Source: Pseudoduganella plicata (GTDB lineage Bacteria; Pseudomonadota; Gammaproteobacteria; Burkholderiales; Burkholderiaceae_D). Taken from it: 64,000 bases of DNA. The position numbers and the translations under genes are program-made. The first letter of the stretch is position 1. Each line of letters begins with the position of its first letter. The stretch covers positions 496,001 to 560,000 of the forward strand of contig NZ_CP038026.1 of assembly GCF_004421005.1 (NCBI RefSeq), in the 5' to 3' direction. Shown here one piece after another: positions 18,210-27,821 of the stretch. The notes under the pieces are model-generated. The model was not told where the DNA came from and did not search any database. It worked only from the letters and a program-made list of their open reading frames with translations.

Positions 18210-19304
18210 CTACAGCTTCATCGGCCGTTCGTAGCCCGACAGTTCCATATACGCGTGGCCGACCCGGCGACCGTCACGCGCGACCGTCATGGCGCCTTCC
18301 CAGTAGACGGCGCCCGTCGAACGGCGCGAGTCCAGCTCCTGGTCGTCCTGCAGCGGCGCGAGCTCCCACGTGATCGGGCCCGTGACGAGCGTCTGCGCGA
18401 CCGGATACGTCGTGTTCGTGCGCGGCGAACGCCAGCGCCGGCGCGGCGTGAAGTTCACTTCGCCGGGCGCGTAATGGCTCATCTTACCGGATGGGTCGCG
18501 CCATGTCGCGTGGGCCCACAGTTTAGCACCCTGCCTGTCGCGGATCGTGAAGGCCATCAGGGCGCCGCCGTCGTCCAGGTTGGCGCCGACCCAGTCCCAG
18601 CCCGCCGCGTCCTGGCCGAGTACCTGCGTCGACCATTCGTGGTCCAGCCACGTCGTGCCGCCGACCGCCGTGCGCGTGCCGTCCGCACGCGTCACGGTGC
18701 CGCTGGTGCGCAGCTGCGGCTTGCTGTAGTAATAGCTGGCCTGCTCGGGGCGCGGGCCTTTCTGCGAATAACCGCCGCGGCCTTGCAGCAGCACCGGCTG
18801 GGTGGGCGTCAGCGTCAGGGCGAGCGCGAATCCGGCGCCCTTGACGACGATGTCGTAGCTGCCGTCGGCCTTGCGGACCATATGCCAGTCGTCCAGTCTG
18901 ACGTCCGTGTCGCCCGTTTTCGCATAGGCCAGGCCGAAGCCGGCGCGGGCAACCCGCTGGTCGTGCAGCAGCTTGCCGTGGGTGGGGTCGGACAGCGCCG
19001 CATGGCCGATGATCATCTGCTTCGGCGCAAACTGGCTGGGATTGTCCGCGTCCGCGCCGGTGGCGCTGCGGAAGAATGTGACCTGGTAGCCCAGTTGCCG
19101 GCCGTCCTTCGTGGTCAGCCAGCCGGTCGCGTACCACCATTCCGTCTTGTAGTCGGGGTGGGCACCGAAGTCGCGCGGAAAGGTCAAGGTGGCGCCGGGC
19201 GGCAGCGCGGTCACCTGCTTCAGCGCTGGCGGCGCGGCCAGCGCTGGCACCGCCGCCAGCAGGGCAATCATTACCGCACGGCGCTGCATCACCAGTTTTC
19301 CCAT
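18210..19304 (-). CDS. Exported AttH / CrtC-like (lipocalin-type) protein
   Basis: This 364-residue protein starts MGKLVMQRRAVMIALL, a signal peptide with likely cleavage near ALA-AP. The mature part has the AttH/CrtC family hallmarks: YKTEWWYATGWL near the start, QLGYQVTFFR, TTWLDHEWS in the middle, and WDWVGANLDDG. The fold is a double lipocalin-like barrel. Relatives include hydroxyneurosporene hydratase, but members next to FtsX-type permeases are thought to handle lipids. GGGAGGA sits well before the ATG at 19304, which shares one base with the permease stop (TGATG). An ATG at 19289 is also possible. Confidence 0.82.
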   Translation of the reverse strand: MGKLVMQRRAVMIALLAAVPALAAPPALKQVTALPPGATLTFPRDFGAHPDYKTEWWYATGWLTTKDGRQLGYQVTFFRSATGADADNPSQFAPKQMIIGHAALSDPTHGKLLHDQRVARAGFGLAYAKTGDTDVRLDDWHMVRKADGSYDIVVKGAGFALALTLTPTQPVLLQGRGGYSQKGPRPEQASYYYSKPQLRTSGTVTRADGTRTAVGGTTWLDHEWSTQVLGQDAAGWDWVGANLDDGGALMAFTIRDRQGAKLWAHATWRDPSGKMSHYAPGEVNFTPRRRWRSPRTNTTYPVAQTLVTGPITWELAPLQDDQELDSRRSTGAVYWEGAMTVARDGRRVGHAYMELSGYERPMKL

Positions 19305-21862
19305 CACCAGTCCTCCCTCACCGCGCGGATCGGACCGCCGGACAGCGCCTGCCGGCCCGACACCAGCGCCGTCAGCATCGCCGCGACCAGGAGCACGGCC
19401 GCGACGGCTGCCAGCAGCGGCCATGGATAGTGCATCTCCATCGTCCAGTGGAACGACTGCGGATTGACGACGTGGACAAGCACCAGGCTGATGGCCCAGC
19501 CCAGCACGAATCCGGTCACGATCCCCAGCGCCGTCAAGGCGCCGCCTTCCCACGCGAGGATGCCGAGGATCTGCCCGCGCGTGACGCCCACGTGGCGCAG
19601 CATGCCGAATTCCTTGGAGCGTGCCAGCGTCTGGGCGGAGAACGTGGCCGCCACGCCGAACAGGCCGATGACGATGGCGATGGCCTCCAGCAGGTAGGTG
19701 ACGGCAAAGCTGCGGTCGAAGATCTTCAGCGACAGCGCACGGATTTCCGTGGGCGCCGTGATGTCGAGCGCCGCGCCGAACGGCAGGCCCTTCAACGCCG
19801 CCTGGGCGTCGCCGACCTTCGTGCCTTTCGTCAGCCACAAGGCGGCATCGCTGACGTCGGCATCGCCCGTGAGGCGGCGGTAGTCGTCGCGGCCGATCTG
19901 CACGGCGCCAGTGGAGCGCGCGTAGTCGCGCCAGATTCCTGCGACGAAGAACGGCCGCGGCGCACCGCGCAGGGGCAGGTGCAACGTGGTGCCGGGGCGT
20001 ATGGCATACAGGTCCGCCATCGCTTCCGACACCCACGCCGCGGGCAGCGCATTGTTGGCCGGGCGCGCGGCCACGGGACCGACCAGCACCAGCGCCTTTT
20101 CCGGCCGGGCCGGATCGATGTCGCGCGCCAGCAGTGCAACGCTGGGGCGATCCGGCGCCAGCGACACGGCGCCCAGGCGCATGAATTCGGCGCGGGCGAT
20201 GCCGGGCGCCGTGCGGATGGCTTCCTGTTCGCGCGGCGTCAGGCCGGCCGTGGCGCCGCCGGCCGCCGTGCGCGCATACAGGTCGGCCGGCAGCACCTGC
20301 AGAATCCAGTTGTCGACGGAGATGCGGAAGCTGGCGACCATGATTCCCATCGCCACCATCAGGCTGAAGCTGGACAGCACGCCGCCCAGCGCCACGCCGG
20401 CCTGGCTGGAGGCGTTGGCCAGCCGCGCCAGGGTCAGCGACGGCACGGCCGGCGCCGCCGGACGCGTGCGCGCATACGCCTGCCAGCGCCGGTGCAGCAT
20501 GCGGAACGTCAGCGATGCGATGCGGGGCATCAGTGCGATGCCGCCGATCAGCAGCAGCGCGATGGACAGATAGCCGAACACCGGCAGCTCGAACACGGGC
20601 GGCGCGAACGCCATGCACGCGGCGATGCCGATGCATGCCAGGGCGGGCCATGCGGGCGCCAGTCGCGCCAGCGCCACTTCGTCGGAGCCCGATTTGAGTG
20701 CGGCTGCGGGCGTCGCGCGCGCCGCTTCCCATGCCGGGGCGGCGCAACCGAGCAGCGCGACGCCGATCCCCAGGGCGAAGTAGACCAGGGCGGCGACGGG
20801 CGTGAACCGCACTTCGGGCTCGACGCCGGCAAAGTAGCCGGCGCCGAGGTCCCCGCCGAAGAAGCGCAGCGCGGCCGCTGCGATGCCGTAGCCGCCGGCG
20901 ATGCCGAGGACCGCGCCCACAACGCCGAGGCTCAGCCCTTCGGCCAGCACCTGCAGCAGCAGGCGGCGGCGCTCCATGCCCAACACCCGCAGCAGCGCGA
21001 ACTGGCTGCGCCGGCGCATGACGGACAGCGCCTGCGTGGAAAAGACGAGGAAGGCGCCGGTGAACAAGGCCACCAGCGCCAGCACGCCGAGGTTGACGCG
21101 GTAGGCCCGGCTCAGGTTACTGTTGCGGCTTTCCTGGTCGGCGTCGTTCGGCTGGCCCACGCGGAAGCGTCCCGGGTAGTCGCGCTGCAGCCGGGCGCGC
21201 AGGGCGGTGAGAAAGGCGTTGCGGTCGATGCCGTCGCGCAGCTTGAGGTCGACCCGCGACAGCTTGCCGATCCGGTCGAAGCGCCATTGGGCCGCGGCGA
21301 TGTCCATCACGCCGAGGCGCTGGCCCACGCGGGCGCGCTGCAGCGAACCGGCCACGCGCAAGGCGAGCGGACGCGTGCCGACCTGGAACGCGACGCGCGC
21401 TCCCGGCTGCACGGCCAGCCATTGCAGCGCGGCGGGCGACAGGAAAAGCGCGTCGTCCGCCAGCACGTCGGCGCCGTCGCCACTGGCGGGCGCACCGACA
21501 AGGTCGGGCGAGATATGGCCGGCCCGGAACACGTCCAGGCCGATGATCTTCAGGGGCGGCAGACCGCCCGGCATCGATGCGGCAAATTCCAGCACGGGGG
21601 AGGCGACGGCCACTTGCGGCAGTTGTGCCAGCACGGGATAGATCGCTTCGTCGAACGTCAATTCCGTACCGCTCACCTGTACGTCCGCCTGGCCGGACAG
21701 GCTCTTGATGGCCGACGAGAACTCGTTGAATGCGGCCGCGTTGATCAGGTGGATGGCAAAGCCCAGCGCGACGCCGACGGCAATCGCCGCCCCCGCCGTC
21801 AGGGCGCGCACGGGGTGGGCGCGCCACTCGCCCAGCAGCAGCCAGCGCGCCAGGAGGCGCAT
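19304..21862 (-). CDS. FtsX-family ABC transporter permease (MacB/LolC-like, long form)
   Basis: This protein of about 852 residues has the duplicated FtsX layout. The N-terminal helix (ALTAGAAIAVGVALGF) is followed by a periplasmic domain, three helices near residues 250-380, then a second set with another periplasmic domain and three C-terminal helices. Such permeases move lipoproteins or lipids outward and need an ATPase. No ATPase gene lies in this operon, which is unusual. The ATG at 21862 gives the family-typical start MRLLARWLLLGEW. A TTG at 21904 would overlap the upstream stop (TTGA) and has a better GGAG site, so 14 more residues are possible. Confidence 0.85.
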   Translation of the reverse strand: MRLLARWLLLGEWRAHPVRALTAGAAIAVGVALGFAIHLINAAAFNEFSSAIKSLSGQADVQVSGTELTFDEAIYPVLAQLPQVAVASPVLEFAASMPGGLPPLKIIGLDVFRAGHISPDLVGAPASGDGADVLADDALFLSPAALQWLAVQPGARVAFQVGTRPLALRVAGSLQRARVGQRLGVMDIAAAQWRFDRIGKLSRVDLKLRDGIDRNAFLTALRARLQRDYPGRFRVGQPNDADQESRNSNLSRAYRVNLGVLALVALFTGAFLVFSTQALSVMRRRSQFALLRVLGMERRRLLLQVLAEGLSLGVVGAVLGIAGGYGIAAAALRFFGGDLGAGYFAGVEPEVRFTPVAALVYFALGIGVALLGCAAPAWEAARATPAAALKSGSDEVALARLAPAWPALACIGIAACMAFAPPVFELPVFGYLSIALLLIGGIALMPRIASLTFRMLHRRWQAYARTRPAAPAVPSLTLARLANASSQAGVALGGVLSSFSLMVAMGIMVASFRISVDNWILQVLPADLYARTAAGGATAGLTPREQEAIRTAPGIARAEFMRLGAVSLAPDRPSVALLARDIDPARPEKALVLVGPVAARPANNALPAAWVSEAMADLYAIRPGTTLHLPLRGAPRPFFVAGIWRDYARSTGAVQIGRDDYRRLTGDADVSDAALWLTKGTKVGDAQAALKGLPFGAALDITAPTEIRALSLKIFDRSFAVTYLLEAIAIVIGLFGVAATFSAQTLARSKEFGMLRHVGVTRGQILGILAWEGGALTALGIVTGFVLGWAISLVLVHVVNPQSFHWTMEMHYPWPLLAAVAAVLLVAAMLTALVSGRQALSGGPIRAVREDW

Positions 21863-21900
21863 GCCGGCGCCGGGGTGCTGCCTTGCCGCCGTGTGGTTTG

Positions 21901-22323
21901 TCAAGCCGCACACTCCAGTGCGGCCCGGTCGGCGGCGCGGCGTGCTTTCAGCCGTGCCGCCTCCTGCGCTTGCGGCTGGGCGCGGCGGGCGTCTTCGTCC
22001 ATCCATCTGGCCTGCAGGCGCAGCTTGTCGCAGCGCTGGCGGCGGGTGGCGGCGGCACGGTCGGCGCGGGCGTCGATGCGCTCCTGCGCCGCAGCGCGGG
22101 CAACGCGCTCCTTTTCCAGCTGCGCGCCCGCGCGGCGCATCCGTTCCAGTTCGCGCGGGTCGTCGCGTGTGGCTGCCGGCGCACCCGGCACCGTCAGTAC
22201 CGTTTCGTTACCGCGCTCGCAGGGCGCCTGGCTGTACGTGACCTTGCCGTCCACGGTGCATTTGTAGACCTGGGCATGCGCCGTCACCGCGCAGCCGGCC
22301 AGCAGCAGAGCGGCCAGTCTCAC
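21901..22323 (-). CDS. DUF4124 exported protein with coiled-coil tail
   Basis: This 140-residue protein starts at GTG, which overlaps the FAD-oxidase stop by four bases (GTGA). The signal peptide MRLAALLLAGCAVTAHA ends in an AHA cleavage site. An LAGC lipobox lies inside it, but would leave an unusually short signal. The DUF4124 domain follows (VYKCTVDGKVTYSQAPC), and from residue 58 on the chain is Arg/Ala/Glu-rich and helical. DUF4124 proteins are envelope proteins of unknown function common in beta- and gammaproteobacteria. Confidence 0.78.
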   Translation of the reverse strand: MRLAALLLAGCAVTAHAQVYKCTVDGKVTYSQAPCERGNETVLTVPGAPAATRDDPRELERMRRAGAQLEKERVARAAAQERIDARADRAAATRRQRCDKLRLQARWMDEDARRAQPQAQEAARLKARRAADRAALECAA

Positions 22324-23750
22324 AGGACCTTCCCGGGGTTCATGATGCCCTGCGGGTCCAGCGCCGCCTTGATCGCGCGCATCAGCGTCAACGCGACAGG
22401 GTCCTTGTAGCGCGCCAGCTCGTCGCGCTTCAGCGCGCCGATGCCGTGTTCGGCCGAAATCGAGCCGCCGTAGCGCGCCACGGTATCGTGCACGACGCGG
22501 TTGACGGCATCCTGGTTGACGAGGAAGGCTTCGTTGGCGATGCCTGGCGGCGGCGCCACGTTGAAGTGCAGGTTGCCGTCGCCCAGGTGGCCGAAGCACA
22601 CCAGCTGGCAGCCGGGGAAGGCTTCCTGCAGCAGCGGCTCCGTCTCGGCGATGAAGTCGGCGATGCGCGAGACGGGCAGCGAGATGTCGTGCTTGATGTT
22701 CTTGCCGGCGGCGGCCTGCGCCAGCGGAATGTGCTCGCGCAGTTGCCACAGGCCCCTCGATTGCGCGACGGAGCCGGCAACGACGGCGTCCAGCACGATC
22801 TCCTGCTCCAGTGCGGCGCCGATGGCGCTTTCCAGCAGCCCGACAGCGTGTTTTTCCGACTCGTTGCTGGATAGTTCCAGCAGCGCATACTGAGGAAACG
22901 GCGGCGGAGACGGCTGCGCGAAAGGGCGAGGCAGTTGCGGAAAGTGCTCAGCCACCAATCGCAGGCAGAATGAGGAGATCAGCTCGAAGCCGGTCAGGCT
23001 GGCGCCGGCGCGGTCCTGCATCAGCGACAGCAATCGCAATGCGTGCGCGGGCGAGGGCAGGGCCGCCAGCGCCGTGACCGACGCTTTCGGCTGCGGGAAC
23101 AGCTTCAGCACGGCGCCCGTGATGATGCCCAGCGTCCCTTCGGCGCCGATATACAGGTCGCGCAGGTCGTAGCCGGTATTGTCCTTGCGCAGCCCGGACA
23201 GGCCGGACCAGACCTCGCCTTGCGGCGTGACGACCTCCAGCCCGAGGCACAGCTCGCGCGCGTTGCCGTAACGCAGGACGGCCGTGCCGCCCGCATTAGT
23301 GGCCAGGTTGCCGCCGATGGTGCAGCTGCCTTCGGCAGCCAGCGACAGCGGGAACAGGCAATCGTGCGCGGCCGCCGCTTCCTGCGCGCGCTGCAGGATA
23401 CAGCCGGCATCGACCGTCATCGTGCGATTGACGGGATCGACGGCGCGCACGGCATTCATCCGCGCCAGCGACAGCACGACGGCCGTGCCGGAGGCGTCCG
23501 GTACGCCGCCCAGTACCAGGCCCGTGTTGCCGCCCTGCGGCACGATGGGCACGCGCGCATCGGCGCAGGCGCGCACCAGCGCCGCCACTTCCGCCACACT
23601 GCCAGGGCGCAATACGGCCAGCGCGCTGCCGGTGAAGCGTCCGCGCCAGTCGCGCAGGAACGGCACCATGTCGTGTGCCGCGTCCAGCACGTGGGCGGGG
23701 CCGATCAGGTCGCGGCAGGTGTCGAGGAAAGTGGACATGGACGCGCTCAT
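22320..23750 (-). CDS. FAD-binding oxidoreductase, D-2-hydroxyacid dehydrogenase type (GlcD/D2HGDH-like)
   Basis: This 476-residue flavoprotein oxidises a D-2-hydroxyacid. The PCMH-type FAD domain spans about residues 40-225 (VPQGGNTGLVLGG, EGSCTIGGNLATNAGG, YIGAEGTLGIIT). The C-terminal FAD-oxidase domain has FGHLGDGNLHFN and AEHGIGALKRDEL. It is closest in feel to D-2-hydroxyglutarate or D-lactate dehydrogenases with no Fe-S partner. Its ATG overlaps the DUF2069 stop (ATGA) and its stop overlaps the DUF4124 start, placing it mid-operon. Confidence 0.88.
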   Translation of the reverse strand: MSASMSTFLDTCRDLIGPAHVLDAAHDMVPFLRDWRGRFTGSALAVLRPGSVAEVAALVRACADARVPIVPQGGNTGLVLGGVPDASGTAVVLSLARMNAVRAVDPVNRTMTVDAGCILQRAQEAAAAHDCLFPLSLAAEGSCTIGGNLATNAGGTAVLRYGNARELCLGLEVVTPQGEVWSGLSGLRKDNTGYDLRDLYIGAEGTLGIITGAVLKLFPQPKASVTALAALPSPAHALRLLSLMQDRAGASLTGFELISSFCLRLVAEHFPQLPRPFAQPSPPPFPQYALLELSSNESEKHAVGLLESAIGAALEQEIVLDAVVAGSVAQSRGLWQLREHIPLAQAAAGKNIKHDISLPVSRIADFIAETEPLLQEAFPGCQLVCFGHLGDGNLHFNVAPPPGIANEAFLVNQDAVNRVVHDTVARYGGSISAEHGIGALKRDELARYKDPVALTLMRAIKAALDPQGIMNPGKVL

Positions 23751-24162
23751 GGATGATCGTTGCGGCTGTTCGAGCCCTTGGTGACTTTCGCCAGCAGCTC
23801 CTGTGCGGCCTTTTTCGCGGCCCGTTTATACGGCTGCACGTACAGCAGCGCGCAGCAGAAGAAGACAAACACGAGGGCCGCTTCGCCCCAGCCCAGCCAC
23901 GGCATCGTGCGGTCGCTCCAGCCACGAACGACGCCTTCGGTGAAATACAGCAGGATCATCATCGACGTCCACTGCAACGTGTACAGGTCGCGCTTGATGA
24001 CGGCGATCAGCGGAAACAGCAGCGGCACGGCCTTCAGCGCCAGCCACGAGCCGCCCGGGTGCAGGGGCGCGAGCCACAGTTCCCACAGCAGGCACCAGGC
24101 GATCAGCACGGCGGTACTGAGCAGCGCTCCCCACCACGCGATCTTCTGGCGCAGGCCCGGCA

Positions 24163-24163
<1 letters not shown>
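23747..24163 (-). CDS. DUF2069 inner-membrane protein
   Basis: This 138-residue protein has four hydrophobic helices, including WWGALLSTAVLIAWCLLWEL, WLALKAVPLLFPLIAVI and AALVFVFFCCALLYV. A short basic cytoplasmic tail (RAAKKAAQELLAKV) follows. DUF2069 proteins are small membrane proteins of unknown role, very often encoded next to wrbA, as here. The ATG at 24163 shares one base with the wrbA stop (TGATG). Confidence 0.85.
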
Positions 24164-24807
<644 letters not shown>

Positions 24808-24854
24808 TCAGGCAAGGGCGTGCGGCGCCATGCCCGCCGTTGCCGTTACACCGC

Positions 24855-26225
24855 ATGCATTCAAGCTTCCTGCAGACCTTTTACCGCCGCCTGGCGCGCA
24901 GCTGCCGCAACGGCATGGCCGAGCTGCGCGACCTGTCGTGGAGCGAAATCCGCGACCTTTTCCTGTTTGCCCGGCGCCGCCTGCGCGAAGAGAGCCTGCC
25001 GCAGGTGGCCGGCGGCCTGACCTTCACCACCGTGTTCGCGCTCGTGCCGATGCTGACAGTTGCACTGGCCGTGTTCACCACCTTTCCGATGTTCATGTCG
25101 TTCCGCACGGCGCTGGAGGCGTATTTCATCCAGAGCGTGATGCCGAAGGCGATCTCGAACACGATCCTAGGGTACCTGACGACGTTCGCCGCGCAGGCCA
25201 CGGGCCTGTCAGCCATTGGCGCCGTTACGCTGGTCTTGACGTCGGCCGCGATGATGCGCATGATCGAGCGCGTGTTCAACCGCATCTGGCGCGTCAAGGC
25301 GGAGCGGCGCTGGACCCGGCGCATTCTCGTCTACTGGGCGCTGATCACCCTGGGACCGCTGGTGGTGGGCGTCTCATTGTCGCTGACGACGCAGGTGTTT
25401 ACCGCCACCACTTCGCTGGTGGGCAATGTGGCGGGCGCGCTGTTCTACACCGTCCTGTCGGTGGCGCTGACGACGGCCGGCTTCACATTCCTCTACATGG
25501 CAGTGCCGAACCGCTGGGTCGACTGGCGCGACGCGCTGGCCGGCGGCATGGTGGCCGGCATGGCGTTCGAGCTCGCCAAGCGCGGCTTCGCCGTCTTCAT
25601 CACGCAATTCCCCACGTACTCCAAGATCTACGGCGCGCTGGCCGCGCTGCCGCTGTTCCTGCTGTGGGTCTACCTGTCCTGGGTGATCACCCTGATCGGC
25701 GCGCTGCTGACGGCGGCGCTGCCGGTCGTCAAATACGAACGGTGGTGGCACGAGCCGGCGCCGGGCAGCGCCTTCGTGGATGCGATGGCGGTGCTGCACG
25801 TGCTGCACATGGCCTGCCGCTGCGGCGACACGGCGCTCGTCAACGCGAACGCGATCCGTGCCCGCACGCGGCTGGGATTCGACGAGATGGACGTGCTGCT
25901 GGAGAAAATGCAGGCGCAGGGGTGGGTCGGTCGCGTCAGGCAGGACGCGCCGTCGCGGGTGGAATGGCGCAAGCACGTGGGCGGCGATGCCGACAGCTGG
26001 GTGCTGCTGGCCAACGCCGATCGCCTGACGCTGGCGGAAGTCTATCGGCTGTTCGTGTTCGGCGGCATGGCCGTCAACGCAGGCGTGGCGTCCGACTCGG
26101 ACGATGCGCGCGACATCCAGGCCAGCCGTGATGCGGCCCGGTTGGCGCGGCAGGTCGAGGCGGCCGTGGAAACAGGGCTTGGCAAGTCGCTGGCCGCGCA
26201 TTTCGGGCCGCTGGACTGCCGTTAG
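24855..26225 (+). CDS. YihY/UPF0761 family inner-membrane protein
   Basis: This protein of about 456 residues has an N-terminal cytoplasmic part, then about six membrane helices (residues 55-300, starting at LPQVAGGLTFTTVFALVPML). The C-terminal 150 residues look like a winged-helix domain. It matches the YihY family, once wrongly called RNase BN; the function is unknown. The ATG at 24855 is the only one giving a typical N-terminus. Upstream in-frame TTG/GTG codons at 24780 and 24783 are possible but poorly supported. It ends in a 4-base overlap with the convergent hydrolase gene. Confidence 0.85.
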   Translation: MHSSFLQTFYRRLARSCRNGMAELRDLSWSEIRDLFLFARRRLREESLPQVAGGLTFTTVFALVPMLTVALAVFTTFPMFMSFRTALEAYFIQSVMPKAISNTILGYLTTFAAQATGLSAIGAVTLVLTSAAMMRMIERVFNRIWRVKAERRWTRRILVYWALITLGPLVVGVSLSLTTQVFTATTSLVGNVAGALFYTVLSVALTTAGFTFLYMAVPNRWVDWRDALAGGMVAGMAFELAKRGFAVFITQFPTYSKIYGALAALPLFLLWVYLSWVITLIGALLTAALPVVKYERWWHEPAPGSAFVDAMAVLHVLHMACRCGDTALVNANAIRARTRLGFDEMDVLLEKMQAQGWVGRVRQDAPSRVEWRKHVGGDADSWVLLANADRLTLAEVYRLFVFGGMAVNAGVASDSDDARDIQASRDAARLARQVEAAVETGLGKSLAAHFGPLDCR

Positions 26226-26950
26226 GCGGAGACAAGGAACGCCGCCAGCGCCGCGGTGACGGCTTCCGGCTGCTCGGCCATCATCTGGTGCCCCGCATCG
26301 ACGGACACCATCCGCGCGCGGGACAGGGCTGGCAGCAACTGGCCGCCGTCGGGAGGGGTCATCATGTCGTGCGCGCCCGACAGGAACAGCACGGGACACG
26401 CAATGGCCGCCGCCGCGGCCGCGCCGTTCGCATAAGCCTTGCACGCAGCCAGATCATTGTGCAGCAGCCCGTCGGGATTGCGCGCGGCCACGGCCTGCAT
26501 CAGCGCCCGCGAGTCCCCGGCGGCGGGATGCCCGGGCGTGTGCGACCAGCGCGCCACGGTGTCGATGGCGGCCGGCTCGTCCTCCAGCGCCGTCTTGAGC
26601 AGCGCGCCCGACACCTTCATCGGCCACGTACTGCCCAGCAGCGCAACGTGCGTCACGCGGCCTGGCGCGCGGGCTGCGGCCTCCAGCGCGATCAGCGAGC
26701 CCATGCTGTGTCCGGCCAGAGCCACGTGGCCGATATTTTGGGCGTCCAGCATCGCCAGCAGCCATTCGGCCATGGCTTCGACCGTCGACAGCGCGGGGGC
26801 GCCGTCATGACCATGGCCGGGCAGGTCGATTGCCGGCACGTGCCTCCCGGCACCGTCGAAGTGCCGTGCCTGGTGGGCCCAGACGCTATGATCGTTCATG
26901 GCGCCATGGATCATGATGATGGCGGGCGCGTTTGCGGCTGGTAGGGTCAT
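26222..26950 (-). CDS. Alpha/beta-hydrolase
   Basis: This 242-residue cytoplasmic enzyme has the alpha/beta-hydrolase landmarks. The oxyanion region is MIHGAMNDHSVW, the nucleophile elbow is AGHSMGSLIA with Ser, and the acid and base residues are in LSGAHDMMTPP and DAGHQMM. The family hydrolyses esters or related bonds, and no substrate is evident. Its 3' end overlaps the convergent yihY-type gene by four bases. Confidence 0.85.
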   Translation of the reverse strand: MTLPAANAPAIIMIHGAMNDHSVWAHQARHFDGAGRHVPAIDLPGHGHDGAPALSTVEAMAEWLLAMLDAQNIGHVALAGHSMGSLIALEAAARAPGRVTHVALLGSTWPMKVSGALLKTALEDEPAAIDTVARWSHTPGHPAAGDSRALMQAVAARNPDGLLHNDLAACKAYANGAAAAAAIACPVLFLSGAHDMMTPPDGGQLLPALSRARMVSVDAGHQMMAEQPEAVTAALAAFLVSA

Positions 26951-27088
26951 CCGGGTCTCCGTGGTTGTAAATGGCTGGGTTCGATGCTACAGCGATATCG
27001 GACGCCGTCAAGACCGTTGCAATTCGATTATGTAGAAGGCTGGATTTTTCGGCGGGCATAGGCTACATTCGCCTATAACGCTGACAAG

Positions 27089-27138
27089 CTGTTTCAAAAT
27101 GGGCATGGCAATACGCCGCCCGGGCCACTTTGAGACAG
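27089..27138. repeat. Inverted repeat upstream of the sigma-54 promoter (possible activator site)
   Basis: The arms CTGTTTCAAA (27089-27098) and TTTGAGACAG (27129-27138) match at nine of ten positions across a 30-base centre. A second short pair GGGC / GCCC lies inside. It ends five bases before the -24/-12 promoter. It could be an enhancer-binding-protein site, although it is closer to the promoter than is usual. Confidence 0.4.
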
Positions 27139-27142
27139 TTTC

Positions 27143-27160
27143 CTGGCACAAACAATGCGA
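27143..27160 (+). promoter_or_regulatory. Sigma-54 (-24/-12) promoter for the CBS-domain gene
   Basis: CTGGCACAAACAATGCGA has GG at 27145 and GC at 27157 with exactly ten bases between them, matching the YTGGCACGrNNNTTGCW consensus closely. It lies about 80 bases before the CBS-gene start and in the same direction. Transcription would begin near 27170. Confidence 0.65.
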
Positions 27161-27238
27161 TGCGGCGCGACCCCGGGCCGCTGTTACGCTTCGCTCCCAC
27201 TATATAAACGGTTTTTTCCCGCGGACAGGACGGCCACC

Positions 27239-27706
27239 ATGAAAGTCTCAGAAATCCTTCAAGTCAAAGGCAATATCCTTTACACGATCAGCCCCGACCA
27301 GCCGTTGTCCGAGGCCGCCGACACGATGGCGGAAAAGGACATCGGCTCGCTTGTCGTCATGGAGTACGGCGACCTGGTCGGCATGCTGACATTCCGCGAA
27401 GTGCTCAAGGCGCTGCACGACAACGGCGGGTCCGTGGGCGCGGGCACCGTGCGCAAGCATATGGAAGACCATCCGATCACCGTCACGGCCGACACGGAAG
27501 TGAACGAAGTGCGCCGCATCATGCTGGAGAAGCATGCCCGCTACCTGCCCGTGATGAACGCCAAGACGATTCTTGGCGTGATCTCGTTCTACGACGTGGC
27601 GCGCGCCGTGCTGGAGGCGCAGAGCTTCGAGAACCGCATGCTCAAGGCGTATATCCGCGACTGGCCGGCGGAAGAGGATGAGTTTGCGGCGGCGAACCAG
27701 CGCTGA
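27239..27706 (+). CDS. Tandem CBS-domain protein
   Basis: This 155-residue protein consists of two CBS domains (residues about 5-60 and 75-135). Each ends with the typical pattern: GSLVVMEYGDLVGMLTFREV and ARYLPVMNAKTILGVISFYDV. CBS pairs bind adenosine nucleotides and act as energy or ligand sensors, and stand-alone copies often regulate another enzyme. The start at 27239 has AGGA upstream; an in-frame ATG at 27155 falls inside the sigma-54 promoter and is rejected. The gene is followed by a terminator hairpin that has been split by an insertion sequence. Confidence 0.88.
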   Translation: MKVSEILQVKGNILYTISPDQPLSEAADTMAEKDIGSLVVMEYGDLVGMLTFREVLKALHDNGGSVGAGTVRKHMEDHPITVTADTEVNEVRRIMLEKHARYLPVMNAKTILGVISFYDVARAVLEAQSFENRMLKAYIRDWPAEEDEFAAANQR

Positions 27707-27729
27707 TCCGCGCCCCGTCATGAAAAACG

Positions 27730-27741
27730 CTGCCCTGGCAG
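27730..27741. repeat. Target-site duplication, left copy
   Basis: The 12-base sequence CTGCCCTGGCAG immediately precedes the left end of the insertion sequence and is repeated exactly at the right end. It is itself nearly palindromic and is the core of the original terminator stem. Confidence 0.93.
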
Positions 27742-27742
27742 T

Positions 27743-27772
27743 AATGCCGTTCAGTTAAGACTGAACGGCATT
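27743..27772 (+). terminator. Hairpin at the left end of the insertion sequence
   Basis: AATGCCGTTCAG and CTGAACGGCATT pair across a TTAAGA loop and are followed by TCTATTTT. Transcription entering from the CBS gene would form this hairpin, so it can shield the transposase from outside promoters. The second arm is an inverted copy of the terminal repeat. Confidence 0.6.
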
Positions 27773-27821
27773 TCTATTTTGCGGTTGTAAACGCCCCGCA
27801 TCACTGTTAACCTTCGTCGCC

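Noticed and set aside
16269-22267. Two very long plus-strand frames of over 900 codons each
   Set aside because: They run opposite the exporter and FtsX-type permease genes. They are rich in Arg, Gln, His and Gly, as expected of antisense shadows in high-GC DNA, and show no family motifs.
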